Shown here piece by piece: positions 1 to 5,401 of a stretch of 20,222 nt of DNA. The stretch spans positions 1-20,222 of the IMG/VR virus record IMGVR_UViG_3300021083_000337. One strand, 5' to 3'. The DNA is from a virus. The first letter of the stretch is position 1, and each line of letters opens with the position of its first letter. The notes under the pieces were generated by a model. That model was not told the origin of the DNA and searched no databases. It saw only the letters and a program-made list of their open reading frames with translations. The position numbers were made by a program, and so were the translations under genes.

Positions 1-118
1 CCGCGAGAAGCCGACGCGAGAGCGTCGCAAGACAAGGGAGGGTCCAGTGAGACCACGAAGGAGGCACGAGTGGGGGACCGCGACGAGACAGAGGACAACA
101 AGCAGAGTAGCGACAGAA
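1..118. other. T-depleted contig-end segment, probable artefact
   Basis: Only five T residues occur in the first 133 bases, while G, A and C are abundant; the rest of the window is ordinary AT-rich phage DNA. The change coincides with the point where the minus-strand RecT-like gene stops matching the expected family sequence: after NGRPSL one expects WGD, but the frame reads FCRYSA. The minus-strand frame stays open to base 1 only because the complement is A-poor, so stop codons are unlikely. This is best read as a mis-assembled or low-quality read end, or a chimeric join, rather than biology. Confidence 0.6.
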
Positions 119-349
119 GAGAGAAGGGCGACCATTGATGACCGCAATATTTTGTAGTGCTTGCATGGGTTTTAATCCAAGCTCTTGGCCCATTTGGAGC
201 GCAACTACAATATCTCCAGGCTTACCATTCATTCCCTTGGGACAGAAGGAAGATTTAGAGATAAGTTCAGCGCACGCCATAGCGGCATCTAATGAGTTTA
301 CCTGCATGAACCCAGGGTTAATTGCGACAATATCTGTTTCGTTTGACAT
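1..349 (-). CDS. RecT-like single-strand annealing protein, 3' partial
   Basis: The minus-strand frame starts at ATG 349-347, preceded by TAGGAG at 355-360, and begins MSNETDIVAINPGF. Residues 20-77 carry a stretch I recognise from memory in phage proteins annotated as RecT-type recombinases: an AMACAELISKSSF-like segment, then KGKP-like (NGKPGDIVVALQMG), then GLKPMQALQNIAVINGRP. RecT proteins anneal complementary single strands and act with a 5'-3' exonuclease, which fits the RecE-like nuclease upstream in the same operon. The conserved part ends near base 119; from there the frame enters the T-depleted segment and the expected WGD continuation is lost. The real C-terminal two thirds are absent. 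Family assignment is from motif memory and the nuclease neighbour, not a search. Confidence 0.6.
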   Translation of the reverse strand, partial: MSNETDIVAINPGFMQVNSLDAAMACAELISKSSFCPKGMNGKPGDIVVALQMGQELGLKPMQALQNIAVINGRPSLFCRYSACCPLSRRGPPLVPPSWSHWTLPCLATLSRRLLA

Positions 350-357
350 GTAAGCTC

Positions 358-546
358 CTACCAAAGTTTCAACATAAAATGAATTAGAATATAAACGGCT
401 ATTGTATAAACTAAGAGCGTCATAACACGCTTAACTATTTCTAATAATTTATTAAATTTAGCATCGTCACCAACAAGGCTGATACAGAATCCAGCAGCGA
501 CAAACAGTAAAAATATTGTAAATAGATGTTCTAAATTAACTATCAT
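358..546 (-). CDS. 62-aa two-helix membrane protein, unknown
   Basis: ATG at 546-544 has a clear GGAAGGA ribosome site about 6 bases upstream (554-560). The product is almost entirely hydrophobic: one membrane segment at residues 7-26 (LFTIFLLFVAAGFCISLVG), a short charged loop with KFNKLLEIVKR, and a second at about 41-60 (VMTLLVYTIAVYILIHFML). It lies 32 bases after the nuclease and 8 bases before the RecT-like gene, so it is co-transcribed in the recombination operon. The family is not recognised. Two short helices with a basic hairpin would suit a small holin-like or membrane-modulating protein, but the position among recombination genes argues for an unrelated early function. No function is assigned. 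Confidence 0.65.
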   Translation of the reverse strand: MIVNLEHLFTIFLLFVAAGFCISLVGDDAKFNKLLEIVKRVMTLLVYTIAVYILIHFMLKLW

Positions 547-578
547 TTTTGTATCCTTCCATTATACCATGGGTTTTG

Positions 579-1406
579 TCATGTGTCATCTTTCTTCCCA
601 GACCATTTTGGTATCGATATCAACTGAAAATTGCAATCGTACCCTGGCCATTCGTCTTTTCGAAGACATTCGGCGTAGATAGCAGCACCATCAAGATATT
701 CTTCTCTACCTTTCGAAATAGACTGTTCATCTAAGGTATAGCATATCGTAAGGTTAGGGTGTTTCTTTTCTACAACAAAGAATGCAAAGAATCTTTCCTT
801 TCCATCCAACTGTTTTAGACCATCTATTTGCATAGCTGCTTGTCTATGATACCCATACCTGTAGATGGATTTAGAAAAGTTACTTATACAATCTGTAGTT
901 TTAACGTCTATTATTAGCCTGTCTGTAAACATATCTGGCCTGGCTCTAAGTCTCGTTTTAAATATTCCACCATCCCAGAATATAGAGTGCTCTACCTTAG
1001 GTTCTCTTATCTTCTTCCAAATGGGACTCTCTTTAATAGACTGTGCCATATGGTTAATGTTGATCCAATCAGATGCACGTATAATCTGACGCTTACCAGC
1101 AGTTTCCTTAGCTTTTAAATACATTTCCTTTCCTGCCTTTGAGGCTAGGTTTACGTTTTCATTCATATAATAGAAGTGGTCATCGAATTTCTCTGGCTCA
1201 AGAACAAGCATATGCACGGCGCGCCCCAGCATAAACTTCTCGCGTTTCTTCTCAGTATCTTTGGGATGATGACCACCATTAGCTATATATTCACCCCAAT
1301 ATCGTCTAGGACAGTCTAATATAAGACTTATGCCGCTAGAGCTAATACCTTCAGATGCGTGGTAATCATCTATATCTAAGTCAGGGTATATGCCAGGCTC
1401 TATCAT
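579..1406 (-). CDS. Exodeoxyribonuclease VIII/RecE-like PD-(D/E)XK nuclease
   Basis: This 275-aa product resembles the C-terminal nuclease domain of phage RecE/Exo VIII (YqaJ-like) enzymes, which resect one strand of double-stranded DNA from its end to expose DNA for annealing. The N-terminus MIEPGIYPDLDIDDYHASEG followed by ISSSGISLILDCPRRYW is typical. Active-site pieces are visible in order: GRAVH at 61-65, the acidic residue of RPDMF at D158, IDVKT with D167 and K169, and a QxxxY-like helix HRQAAMQ at 187-193. I chose ATG 1406 because it lies one base after the stop of the upstream gene (TAAAATG) and matches the family start; in-frame ATGs at 1439 and 1451 exist but have poor ribosome sites. 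The RecT-like gene two genes downstream is the probable partner. Confidence 0.85.
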   Translation of the reverse strand: MIEPGIYPDLDIDDYHASEGISSSGISLILDCPRRYWGEYIANGGHHPKDTEKKREKFMLGRAVHMLVLEPEKFDDHFYYMNENVNLASKAGKEMYLKAKETAGKRQIIRASDWININHMAQSIKESPIWKKIREPKVEHSIFWDGGIFKTRLRARPDMFTDRLIIDVKTTDCISNFSKSIYRYGYHRQAAMQIDGLKQLDGKERFFAFFVVEKKHPNLTICYTLDEQSISKGREEYLDGAAIYAECLRKDEWPGYDCNFQLISIPKWSGKKDDT

Positions 1407-1407
1407 T

Positions 1408-1707
1408 TTATAGGTCTCTCTCGTTATTATATTCTTCATTATGGCGCGCATATTGGCTGTCGTTCTCTTCTAAGAATCTATCAAAATCTTGCAAAAAACC
1501 CCTAGGCTCGATATCTACCTCAACCCAATTCCCATGCTCAGCCCTTTCATCTCTTGTCTTAGTCCTTCTAACTTCTACAAGGCGTTCCCCGCGGATTTCA
1601 GCTTGGATTTGTTTCTCGCCCATTTGAATCCACATCTCATAATCAGCTACTTCTTTCGTGTATATATTCATAAAGTATGTAGGTTGTTCTTTTTTTACCG
1701 TACTCAT
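1408..1707 (-). CDS. 99-aa acidic protein, unknown, first gene of recombination operon
   Basis: ATG at 1707-1705 follows a good AAGGGG ribosome site (1714-1719). The product is soluble, charged and without membrane segments or cysteine motifs. Its N-terminal half, YFMNIYTKEVADYEMWIQMG, looks folded; the C-terminus, rich in E, D, N and R, looks disordered. It is the first gene behind the minus-strand promoter at 1753-1781 and its stop lies one base from the nuclease start, implying translational coupling. I do not recognise the family. Position suggests an accessory factor for recombination or an early host-interaction protein, but that is inference only. Confidence 0.6.
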   Translation of the reverse strand: MSTVKKEQPTYFMNIYTKEVADYEMWIQMGEKQIQAEIRGERLVEVRRTKTRDERAEHGNWVEVDIEPRGFLQDFDRFLEENDSQYARHNEEYNNERDL

Positions 1708-1747
1708 GTTATTCCCCTTGCAAAATTGTTAGAATTATGTGAATATG

Positions 1748-1763
1748 ATGACAGTGTATGACA
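1748..1763. promoter_or_regulatory. Candidate RHH operator: ATGACA direct repeats
   Basis: ATGACA occurs at 1748-1753 and again at 1758-1763, start to start exactly 10 bp, so both copies face the same side of the helix. They flank and overlap the -10 box of the divergent minus-strand promoter. Tandem half-sites one helical turn apart are the usual layout for ribbon-helix-helix repressors, and two such genes begin 35 bp away. Binding is inferred, not shown. Confidence 0.4.
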
Positions 1764-1781
1764 AAGGCGGACACAAGTCAA
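1753..1781 (-). promoter_or_regulatory. Sigma70-like promoter for the recombination operon
   Basis: On the minus strand TTGACT (1781-1776) is separated by exactly 17 bases from TACACT (1758-1753). The -35 matches consensus at five of six bases and the -10 at four of six. It lies about 45 bases upstream of the first minus-strand start codon and no better pair was seen in the divergent gap. Confidence 0.6.
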
Positions 1782-1797
1782 GAGGAAGATAAAAATA

Positions 1798-1971
1798 ATG
1801 AATGAATTACCCGAGAAAGAAAAAGACGATTCTAAGTTTAGTGTTAGGCTTCCAATGCATATGCATAAAAAATTGACCCAGATTGCAAACCAAAGAGAAA
1901 TGACAACGTCTGCATTAGCTAGATTTTGGATTAAAGAACAAATAATGAAGGAATTTCCTGAGCGTGGATAA
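1798..1971 (+). CDS. Ribbon-helix-helix (Arc/MetJ-type) DNA-binding protein, copy 1
   Basis: A 57-aa gene from ATG 1798, with a strong AGAGGAAG ribosome site at 1781-1788, to TAA 1969-1971. After an acidic N-terminus (NELPEKEKDD), residues 13-18 (KFSVRL) form the expected DNA-contacting beta strand, followed by a PMHMHKKLTQIANQREM helix, the turn MTTSALA and a second helix ARFWIKEQIMKE: the classic RHH fold of about 45 residues. Such proteins dimerise through the strand and bind tandem operators, usually as repressors. It is the first plus-strand gene opposite the recombination operon and overlaps the second RHH gene by 8 bases, so the two are translationally linked. It probably regulates the divergent promoter (inference). 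Confidence 0.8.
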   Translation: MNELPEKEKDDSKFSVRLPMHMHKKLTQIANQREMTTSALARFWIKEQIMKEFPERG

Positions 1972-2149
1972 GAAGTACGATGTTAATAAGAATAGGATAG
2001 TAGAGTTTAATATTAAAATACCTATCGCTATTCATCAGAATCTTCTAAGAATTGCAAAAAATAAGCAAATCACACCACAAGGGCTCGCTATATTTTGGTT
2101 TAGACAACAAATTGAAAGGGAAAACGAACATGCAGTTGGAAGATCTTGA
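1964..2149 (+). CDS. Ribbon-helix-helix DNA-binding protein, copy 2 (GTG start)
   Basis: This 61-aa product starts at GTG 1964, with AAGGA at 1948-1952 as ribosome site, inside the last codons of the preceding RHH gene. The core aligns with copy 1 without gaps: VEFNIKIPIAIHQNLLRIAK against SKFSVRLPMHMHKKLTQIAN, then KQITPQGLAIFWFRQQIERE against REMTTSALARFWIKEQIMKE. The beta strand, the two helices and the aromatic FW pair are shared, so this is an old tandem duplication with a diverged DNA-reading strand. Possible roles are a heterodimer partner, an independent regulator or an antagonist. The C-terminus overlaps the start of the next gene by 20 bases. Confidence 0.75.
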   Translation: MDKKYDVNKNRIVEFNIKIPIAIHQNLLRIAKNKQITPQGLAIFWFRQQIERENEHAVGRS

Positions 2150-2324
2150 AATAACTGGTATAGATAACTCTGAAAATATGATACTCATCAAGCCTAAGTA
2201 TGAGGGTTTTATGCTAGAGCCCCTTGGTTATTTATCAGGCGGCAATCTAATGTTAAGAATGGTTAAATATCAGGAAGAGGCAGCTTGGACATCGATTGGA
2301 ACACCAACCAAAGCTATTAATTGA
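2130..2324 (+). CDS. 64-aa protein, unknown
   Basis: The reading frame is open further upstream, but the likely start is ATG 2130 because AAAGGG (2115-2120) lies 9 bases before it; an earlier ATG at 2052 sits deep inside the RHH gene with no ribosome site. The product, MQLEDLEITGIDNSENMILI onward, is a small soluble protein with alternating hydrophobic residues suggesting beta strands and a WTSIG segment near the end. No motif is recognised. It overlaps the second RHH gene by 20 bases, so it belongs to the same short operon and might be its cofactor or an unrelated passenger. Confidence 0.55.
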   Translation: MQLEDLEITGIDNSENMILIKPKYEGFMLEPLGYLSGGNLMLRMVKYQEEAAWTSIGTPTKAIN

Positions 2325-2363
2325 CACTATTAAGGTATTAGGCTAAGATTAATTGGGGTAAAA

Positions 2364-2624
2364 ATGCAATACAAAGATACTTTACAATTATTCGATGAGT
2401 TAGTAGCAACTGGAGTGCCAGATGCTCAAGCACGTATTCAGGCTCAGCAACTTGGCTCAATGGGAAACTATATTGGTGATGTTATTTCTTCTGTAAATGA
2501 AAAATTGGACAAACTAGAAATAGATTTATCTGAAATCAGAAAGGATTTGTCTTGGATGCGTATAATTGGAGCGGCAATGACCGTGGCTTTTTTCTCTAAT
2601 ATATTATTGGTCGGTTTGAAGTAA
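2364..2624 (+). CDS. DUF1640-like coiled-coil protein with C-terminal membrane anchor
   Basis: An 86-aa product from ATG 2364, preceded by GGGG at 2354-2357. The N-terminal motif DTLQLFDELVATGVPDAQAR (residues 5-24) is followed by a predicted coiled coil (about 40-63, with regular hydrophobics in VNEKLDKLEIDLSEIRKDL) and one C-terminal membrane helix at about 66-84 (IIGAAMTVAFFSNILLVGL). This order, TL..(F/Y)..L...G(V/I)P..QA then coiled coil then anchor, matches small bacterial proteins I know as DUF1640/CCDC90-like, whose function in phages is unknown. Two further proteins with the same N-terminal motif lie on the minus strand at 17392-17910. Oligomerisation at the inner membrane is likely; function is open. 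Confidence 0.7.
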   Translation: MQYKDTLQLFDELVATGVPDAQARIQAQQLGSMGNYIGDVISSVNEKLDKLEIDLSEIRKDLSWMRIIGAAMTVAFFSNILLVGLK

Positions 2625-2636
2625 AAAGGATTTCTT

Positions 2637-2993
2637 ATGCTAGTTAGGTGCGATGCGTGTCTCGGAAGAAAACAACTCATGAAAATTGGCATGGGAATTG
2701 GCGACTGTAAAAAATGCGAAGGAAAGGGAAAGATCGAAGAAGAAAAGTTGGAGCCTAAGAGAGAAATTAAAGTTCCAGAAATAGAACATAGCTTTGATGC
2801 CGTCTTACCACAAGAAAAAGCTGTTGCTCCAAAAACCTATATGCCAGAATTCCAAACACCAAAAGAAATTATGGATAAACAAAAAATGATTAAATCAGAT
2901 GCGCTTATCCCAAAAGGAAAAGACGCAGTATCATCTCTTAAATCATCAATCAAAAAAGGAGTAGAAAGTGGCAAAGGAAAAGGGAAAAAGTGA
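2637..2993 (+). CDS. Zinc-ribbon protein with lysine-rich tail, upstream of TerS
   Basis: The 118-aa product begins at ATG 2637 behind AAAGGA (2625-2630). Two CxxC knuckles sit near the N-terminus: CDAC at residues 5-8 and CKKC at 24-27, the second followed by EGKGK, much like the DnaJ CxxCxGxG zinc modules. The remainder is low complexity, rich in K, E and P, with many KEK/KGK patches, and ends SGKGKGKK; it is probably disordered and could bind nucleic acid or protein electrostatically. It overlaps the small terminase by 26 bases, indicating coupling. The family is unknown; a packaging or late-transcription accessory role would fit the position. Confidence 0.65.
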   Translation: MLVRCDACLGRKQLMKIGMGIGDCKKCEGKGKIEEEKLEPKREIKVPEIEHSFDAVLPQEKAVAPKTYMPEFQTPKEIMDKQKMIKSDALIPKGKDAVSSLKSSIKKGVESGKGKGKK

Positions 2994-3462
2994 GAAGGAA
3001 TCTCAGCCTAAGCCCAAGAATGTTGGCGGAAGACCTCCAATATTTACAAAAGAGCTCGCGGATAAAGTTTGTCATAAGGTGTCTACTTGCACTGATGGAA
3101 TAAGAAAAATATGCCGAGAAAACCCTGATTTGCCAGGCCATACTGTTATTTTTGAATGGAGATTAAATAACCCAAGCTTTGCGGAACAGTACGCAACGGC
3201 CAAGCGAGTACAAGCAGAATTGTTAGCGGAAGAAATTATAGATATTAGCGATGAGAGCGCCCAGGATTCTGAGATTACTGAAAATGGCGTTAGATACAAT
3301 TTTGAATATGCAGCGCGCTCAAGATTGCGAATAGATACTAGAAAATGGGTTGCTGCTAAACTTCTCCCTAAGATTTATGGAGAAAGAGTAATTAACGACA
3401 CCAACGTTACATTCACTCACGAACAAAGACAGAAAGAATTGCAGGCATTGAAGAAGAAATGA
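2968..3462 (+). CDS. Terminase small subunit
   Basis: A 164-aa protein from GTG 2968, chosen because AAGGAG (2956-2961) lies 6 bases upstream. After a lysine-rich N-terminus, GGRPPIFTKELADKVCHKVS (20-39) opens the DNA-binding helix-turn-helix domain typical of Sf6-like small terminases, continuing through the TVIFEWRLNNPSFAEQYATA recognition segment (59-78) and the AEEIIDISDE helix (87-96). The conserved SRLRIDTRKWVAAKLLPKIYG signature lies in the C-terminal half. These proteins form rings that recognise the packaging site and recruit the large terminase. Together with TerL at 3840 it makes the packaging motor. It shares an ATGA overlap with the downstream 3459 gene, so translation is coupled. 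Confidence 0.85.
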   Translation: MAKEKGKSEKESQPKPKNVGGRPPIFTKELADKVCHKVSTCTDGIRKICRENPDLPGHTVIFEWRLNNPSFAEQYATAKRVQAELLAEEIIDISDESAQDSEITENGVRYNFEYAARSRLRIDTRKWVAAKLLPKIYGERVINDTNVTFTHEQRQKELQALKKK

Positions 3463-3770
3463 TTCCACAAGAACTAATTTTATCTACCCCCCATGAAAAT
3501 GATATTACTGAAGAGAATTTAGAAAAAATTCGTGACGAGATTTTAGCTCTCATCGAAAATTACCCGAATATGAAAGGTCTTCATGCAATAAACATTCTCA
3601 ATAATTGTTTAATCAACGCTATTGTTGGATCCGACTTCTGTAAATGCGCCGCCGATATACGCGAGATGTTGGATAAAGCTATCAAGTGTTTATATCTGCA
3701 AATAGATCATGCTCTAGGGAATGCTGATCTTGGCATTGTAAATGCCCTAACCAAGACAATTCTAAATTAA
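3459..3770 (+). CDS. 103-aa protein between terminase subunits, possibly frameshifted at its 3' end
   Basis: Starts at ATG 3459, overlapping the TerS stop as ATGA. It is predicted helical and acidic (ITEENLEKIRDEILALIENY, then a cysteine pair CKC near residues 67-69) and has no family I recognise. The frame closes at TAA 3768-3770, but the -1 frame stays open past that point and reads LILDEAIEILRMKQDKLHKN to TGA 3833-3835, which looks like a natural amphipathic C-terminal helix. A single missing base around 3762-3769, or a -1 slip, would give a protein of about 125 aa whose stop falls 4 bases before the TerL start. This could be a packaging accessory. Confidence 0.6.
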   Translation: MIPQELILSTPHENDITEENLEKIRDEILALIENYPNMKGLHAINILNNCLINAIVGSDFCKCAADIREMLDKAIKCLYLQIDHALGNADLGIVNALTKTILN

Positions 3771-3839
3771 TATTAGATGAGGCAATAGAAATTTTACGTA
3801 TGAAGCAGGATAAATTACACAAAAATCTCACATGAAATT

Positions 3840-5399
3840 ATGACAGAAGAAGAAATCGAGATATTCCAACACCTTAAATATGATTTTAAACACTATGCAT
3901 CCACGTGTCTCAAGATAAGAACCAAGGAAGGTGAAGTAAAACCATTTGTTCTAAATAAAGCACAGAGCTATATCCATGATAAATTAGAAGAGCAACGCGG
4001 AAGAACTGGCAGAGTTAGAGCGCTAATTTTGAAAGGACGTCAACAAGGATGCTCTACGCTCGTTGGTGGTCGTTTCTATCACATCACAACTCATAACTTC
4101 GGCACACAATGTTTTATTCTTACGCACGCATTAGATGCTACTAACAATTTATATAAGATGGCAAAGCGTTTTTATGAGCATACACCGAGACTTGTTCAGC
4201 CAAGCGCATCCACAAACAACTCTAAAGAATTAATATTCGACCAGTTAGATTCTGGTTACAAGATTGGAACTGCTGAAAATAAATCTGTTGGACGTTCCAG
4301 CACTATTCAATTGTTCCATGGATCAGAATGTGCATTTTGGGCAAATGCTTCCGACCACGCCAAGGGAATCTTGCAAGCCGTTCCGGATGTGGCTGGAACT
4401 GAAGTCATATTAGAATCAACCGCTAATGGAGTTGGTAATTACTTTCATCAAACCTGGCAGAAGGCGGAAGCGGGGTTGTCGGACTTCATAGCAATTTTTG
4501 TGCCTTGGTTCTGGCAAACAGAATACATAAGAGAAGTTCCTGAAGATTTTAAATTAAACCATGTTGAATACAACCTAAGAGAAACTTACGGCCTATCCGA
4601 TGAACAGATATCTTGGAGACGATACAAGATAATAGACTTGTCTGTTAATGGTCAGGATGGGGAGAAGTCCTTCGCCCAGGAATACCCGTGCAATGCCAAT
4701 GAAGCATTCAAAATAACTGGCGAGAATTCTTTTATTGATTCAGCTATAGTAATGAAAGCAAGGCACGGTGTGGCAGAGAAGTATGGCCCGCTCATCATGG
4801 GGGTAGACCCGGCCCGCTTTGGCGATGACCGAACCTCTATTATATTTAGGCAAGGTCGTGTAGCCTTTGATTTAGTAAGCTTCAGTAAAAAGGATACGAT
4901 GGAAGTGACAGGGATTGTTTACTCTTTAATAGAGAGACATAGGCCAGCCAAAATCTGTATAGATGTTGGGGGGCTTGGTGCTGGGGTAGTTGACCGCCTT
5001 AAAGAGCTAATGCCGAATGACGACCGTATTGTTGCCGTCAACTCCGGCTCATCACCTATTAATAGCCAAAAATATTCTAATAAGCGCGCGGAGATGTGGG
5101 GCAGCATGTCTGAATGGCTCCAAGATTTCCCATGTAAGATTCCAGATATCGACTCTCTGCATGCGGACATCTGCAATATCCGCTATACATATAACTCGAA
5201 CTCCCAATTAGTGATGGAGAAGAAAGAGGACATGAAGAAGCGTGGTATACGTTCTCCGGACGAATCTGACGCTCTTTGTCTGACATTTGCATTACCTCCC
5301 TCAGCCTTTGTAGAAAACAAGCAGTCTTCTAACGTATTGAAATCCCTAGCCTCTGACTATAATCGTAAAGTAATGGCTATGCAACGCAAAAGGAAATAA
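3840..5399 (+). CDS. Terminase large subunit (ATPase-nuclease)
   Basis: The 519-aa motor pumps DNA into the procapsid and cuts the concatemer. ATPase motifs: a deviant Walker A, KGRQQGCST (65-73); a Walker B-like strand IQLFHGSECAFW (156-167) ending in the catalytic E163; and the ESTANG coupling motif (192-197). The RNase H-like nuclease follows: D323 in GVDPARFGDD, D375 in ICIDVGGLGAG and D477 in SPDESDAL. Length and motif order match Sf6/P22-type headful enzymes. No clear ribosome site precedes ATG 3840; translation may be coupled to the reading frame that ends at 3835. The start is therefore the less certain end. The portal gene follows after 2 bases. Confidence 0.95.
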   Translation: MTEEEIEIFQHLKYDFKHYASTCLKIRTKEGEVKPFVLNKAQSYIHDKLEEQRGRTGRVRALILKGRQQGCSTLVGGRFYHITTHNFGTQCFILTHALDATNNLYKMAKRFYEHTPRLVQPSASTNNSKELIFDQLDSGYKIGTAENKSVGRSSTIQLFHGSECAFWANASDHAKGILQAVPDVAGTEVILESTANGVGNYFHQTWQKAEAGLSDFIAIFVPWFWQTEYIREVPEDFKLNHVEYNLRETYGLSDEQISWRRYKIIDLSVNGQDGEKSFAQEYPCNANEAFKITGENSFIDSAIVMKARHGVAEKYGPLIMGVDPARFGDDRTSIIFRQGRVAFDLVSFSKKDTMEVTGIVYSLIERHRPAKICIDVGGLGAGVVDRLKELMPNDDRIVAVNSGSSPINSQKYSNKRAEMWGSMSEWLQDFPCKIPDIDSLHADICNIRYTYNSNSQLVMEKKEDMKKRGIRSPDESDALCLTFALPPSAFVENKQSSNVLKSLASDYNRKVMAMQRKRK

Positions 5400-5401
5400 C
5401 C

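Noticed and set aside
135-353. Plus-strand frame at the left end
   Set aside because: Complement of the RecT-like gene, whose conserved motifs and ribosome site are on the minus strand.
1489-1761. Plus-strand frames opposite the 99-aa gene
   Set aside because: No ribosome site, and the minus-strand gene fits the operon with tight junctions.
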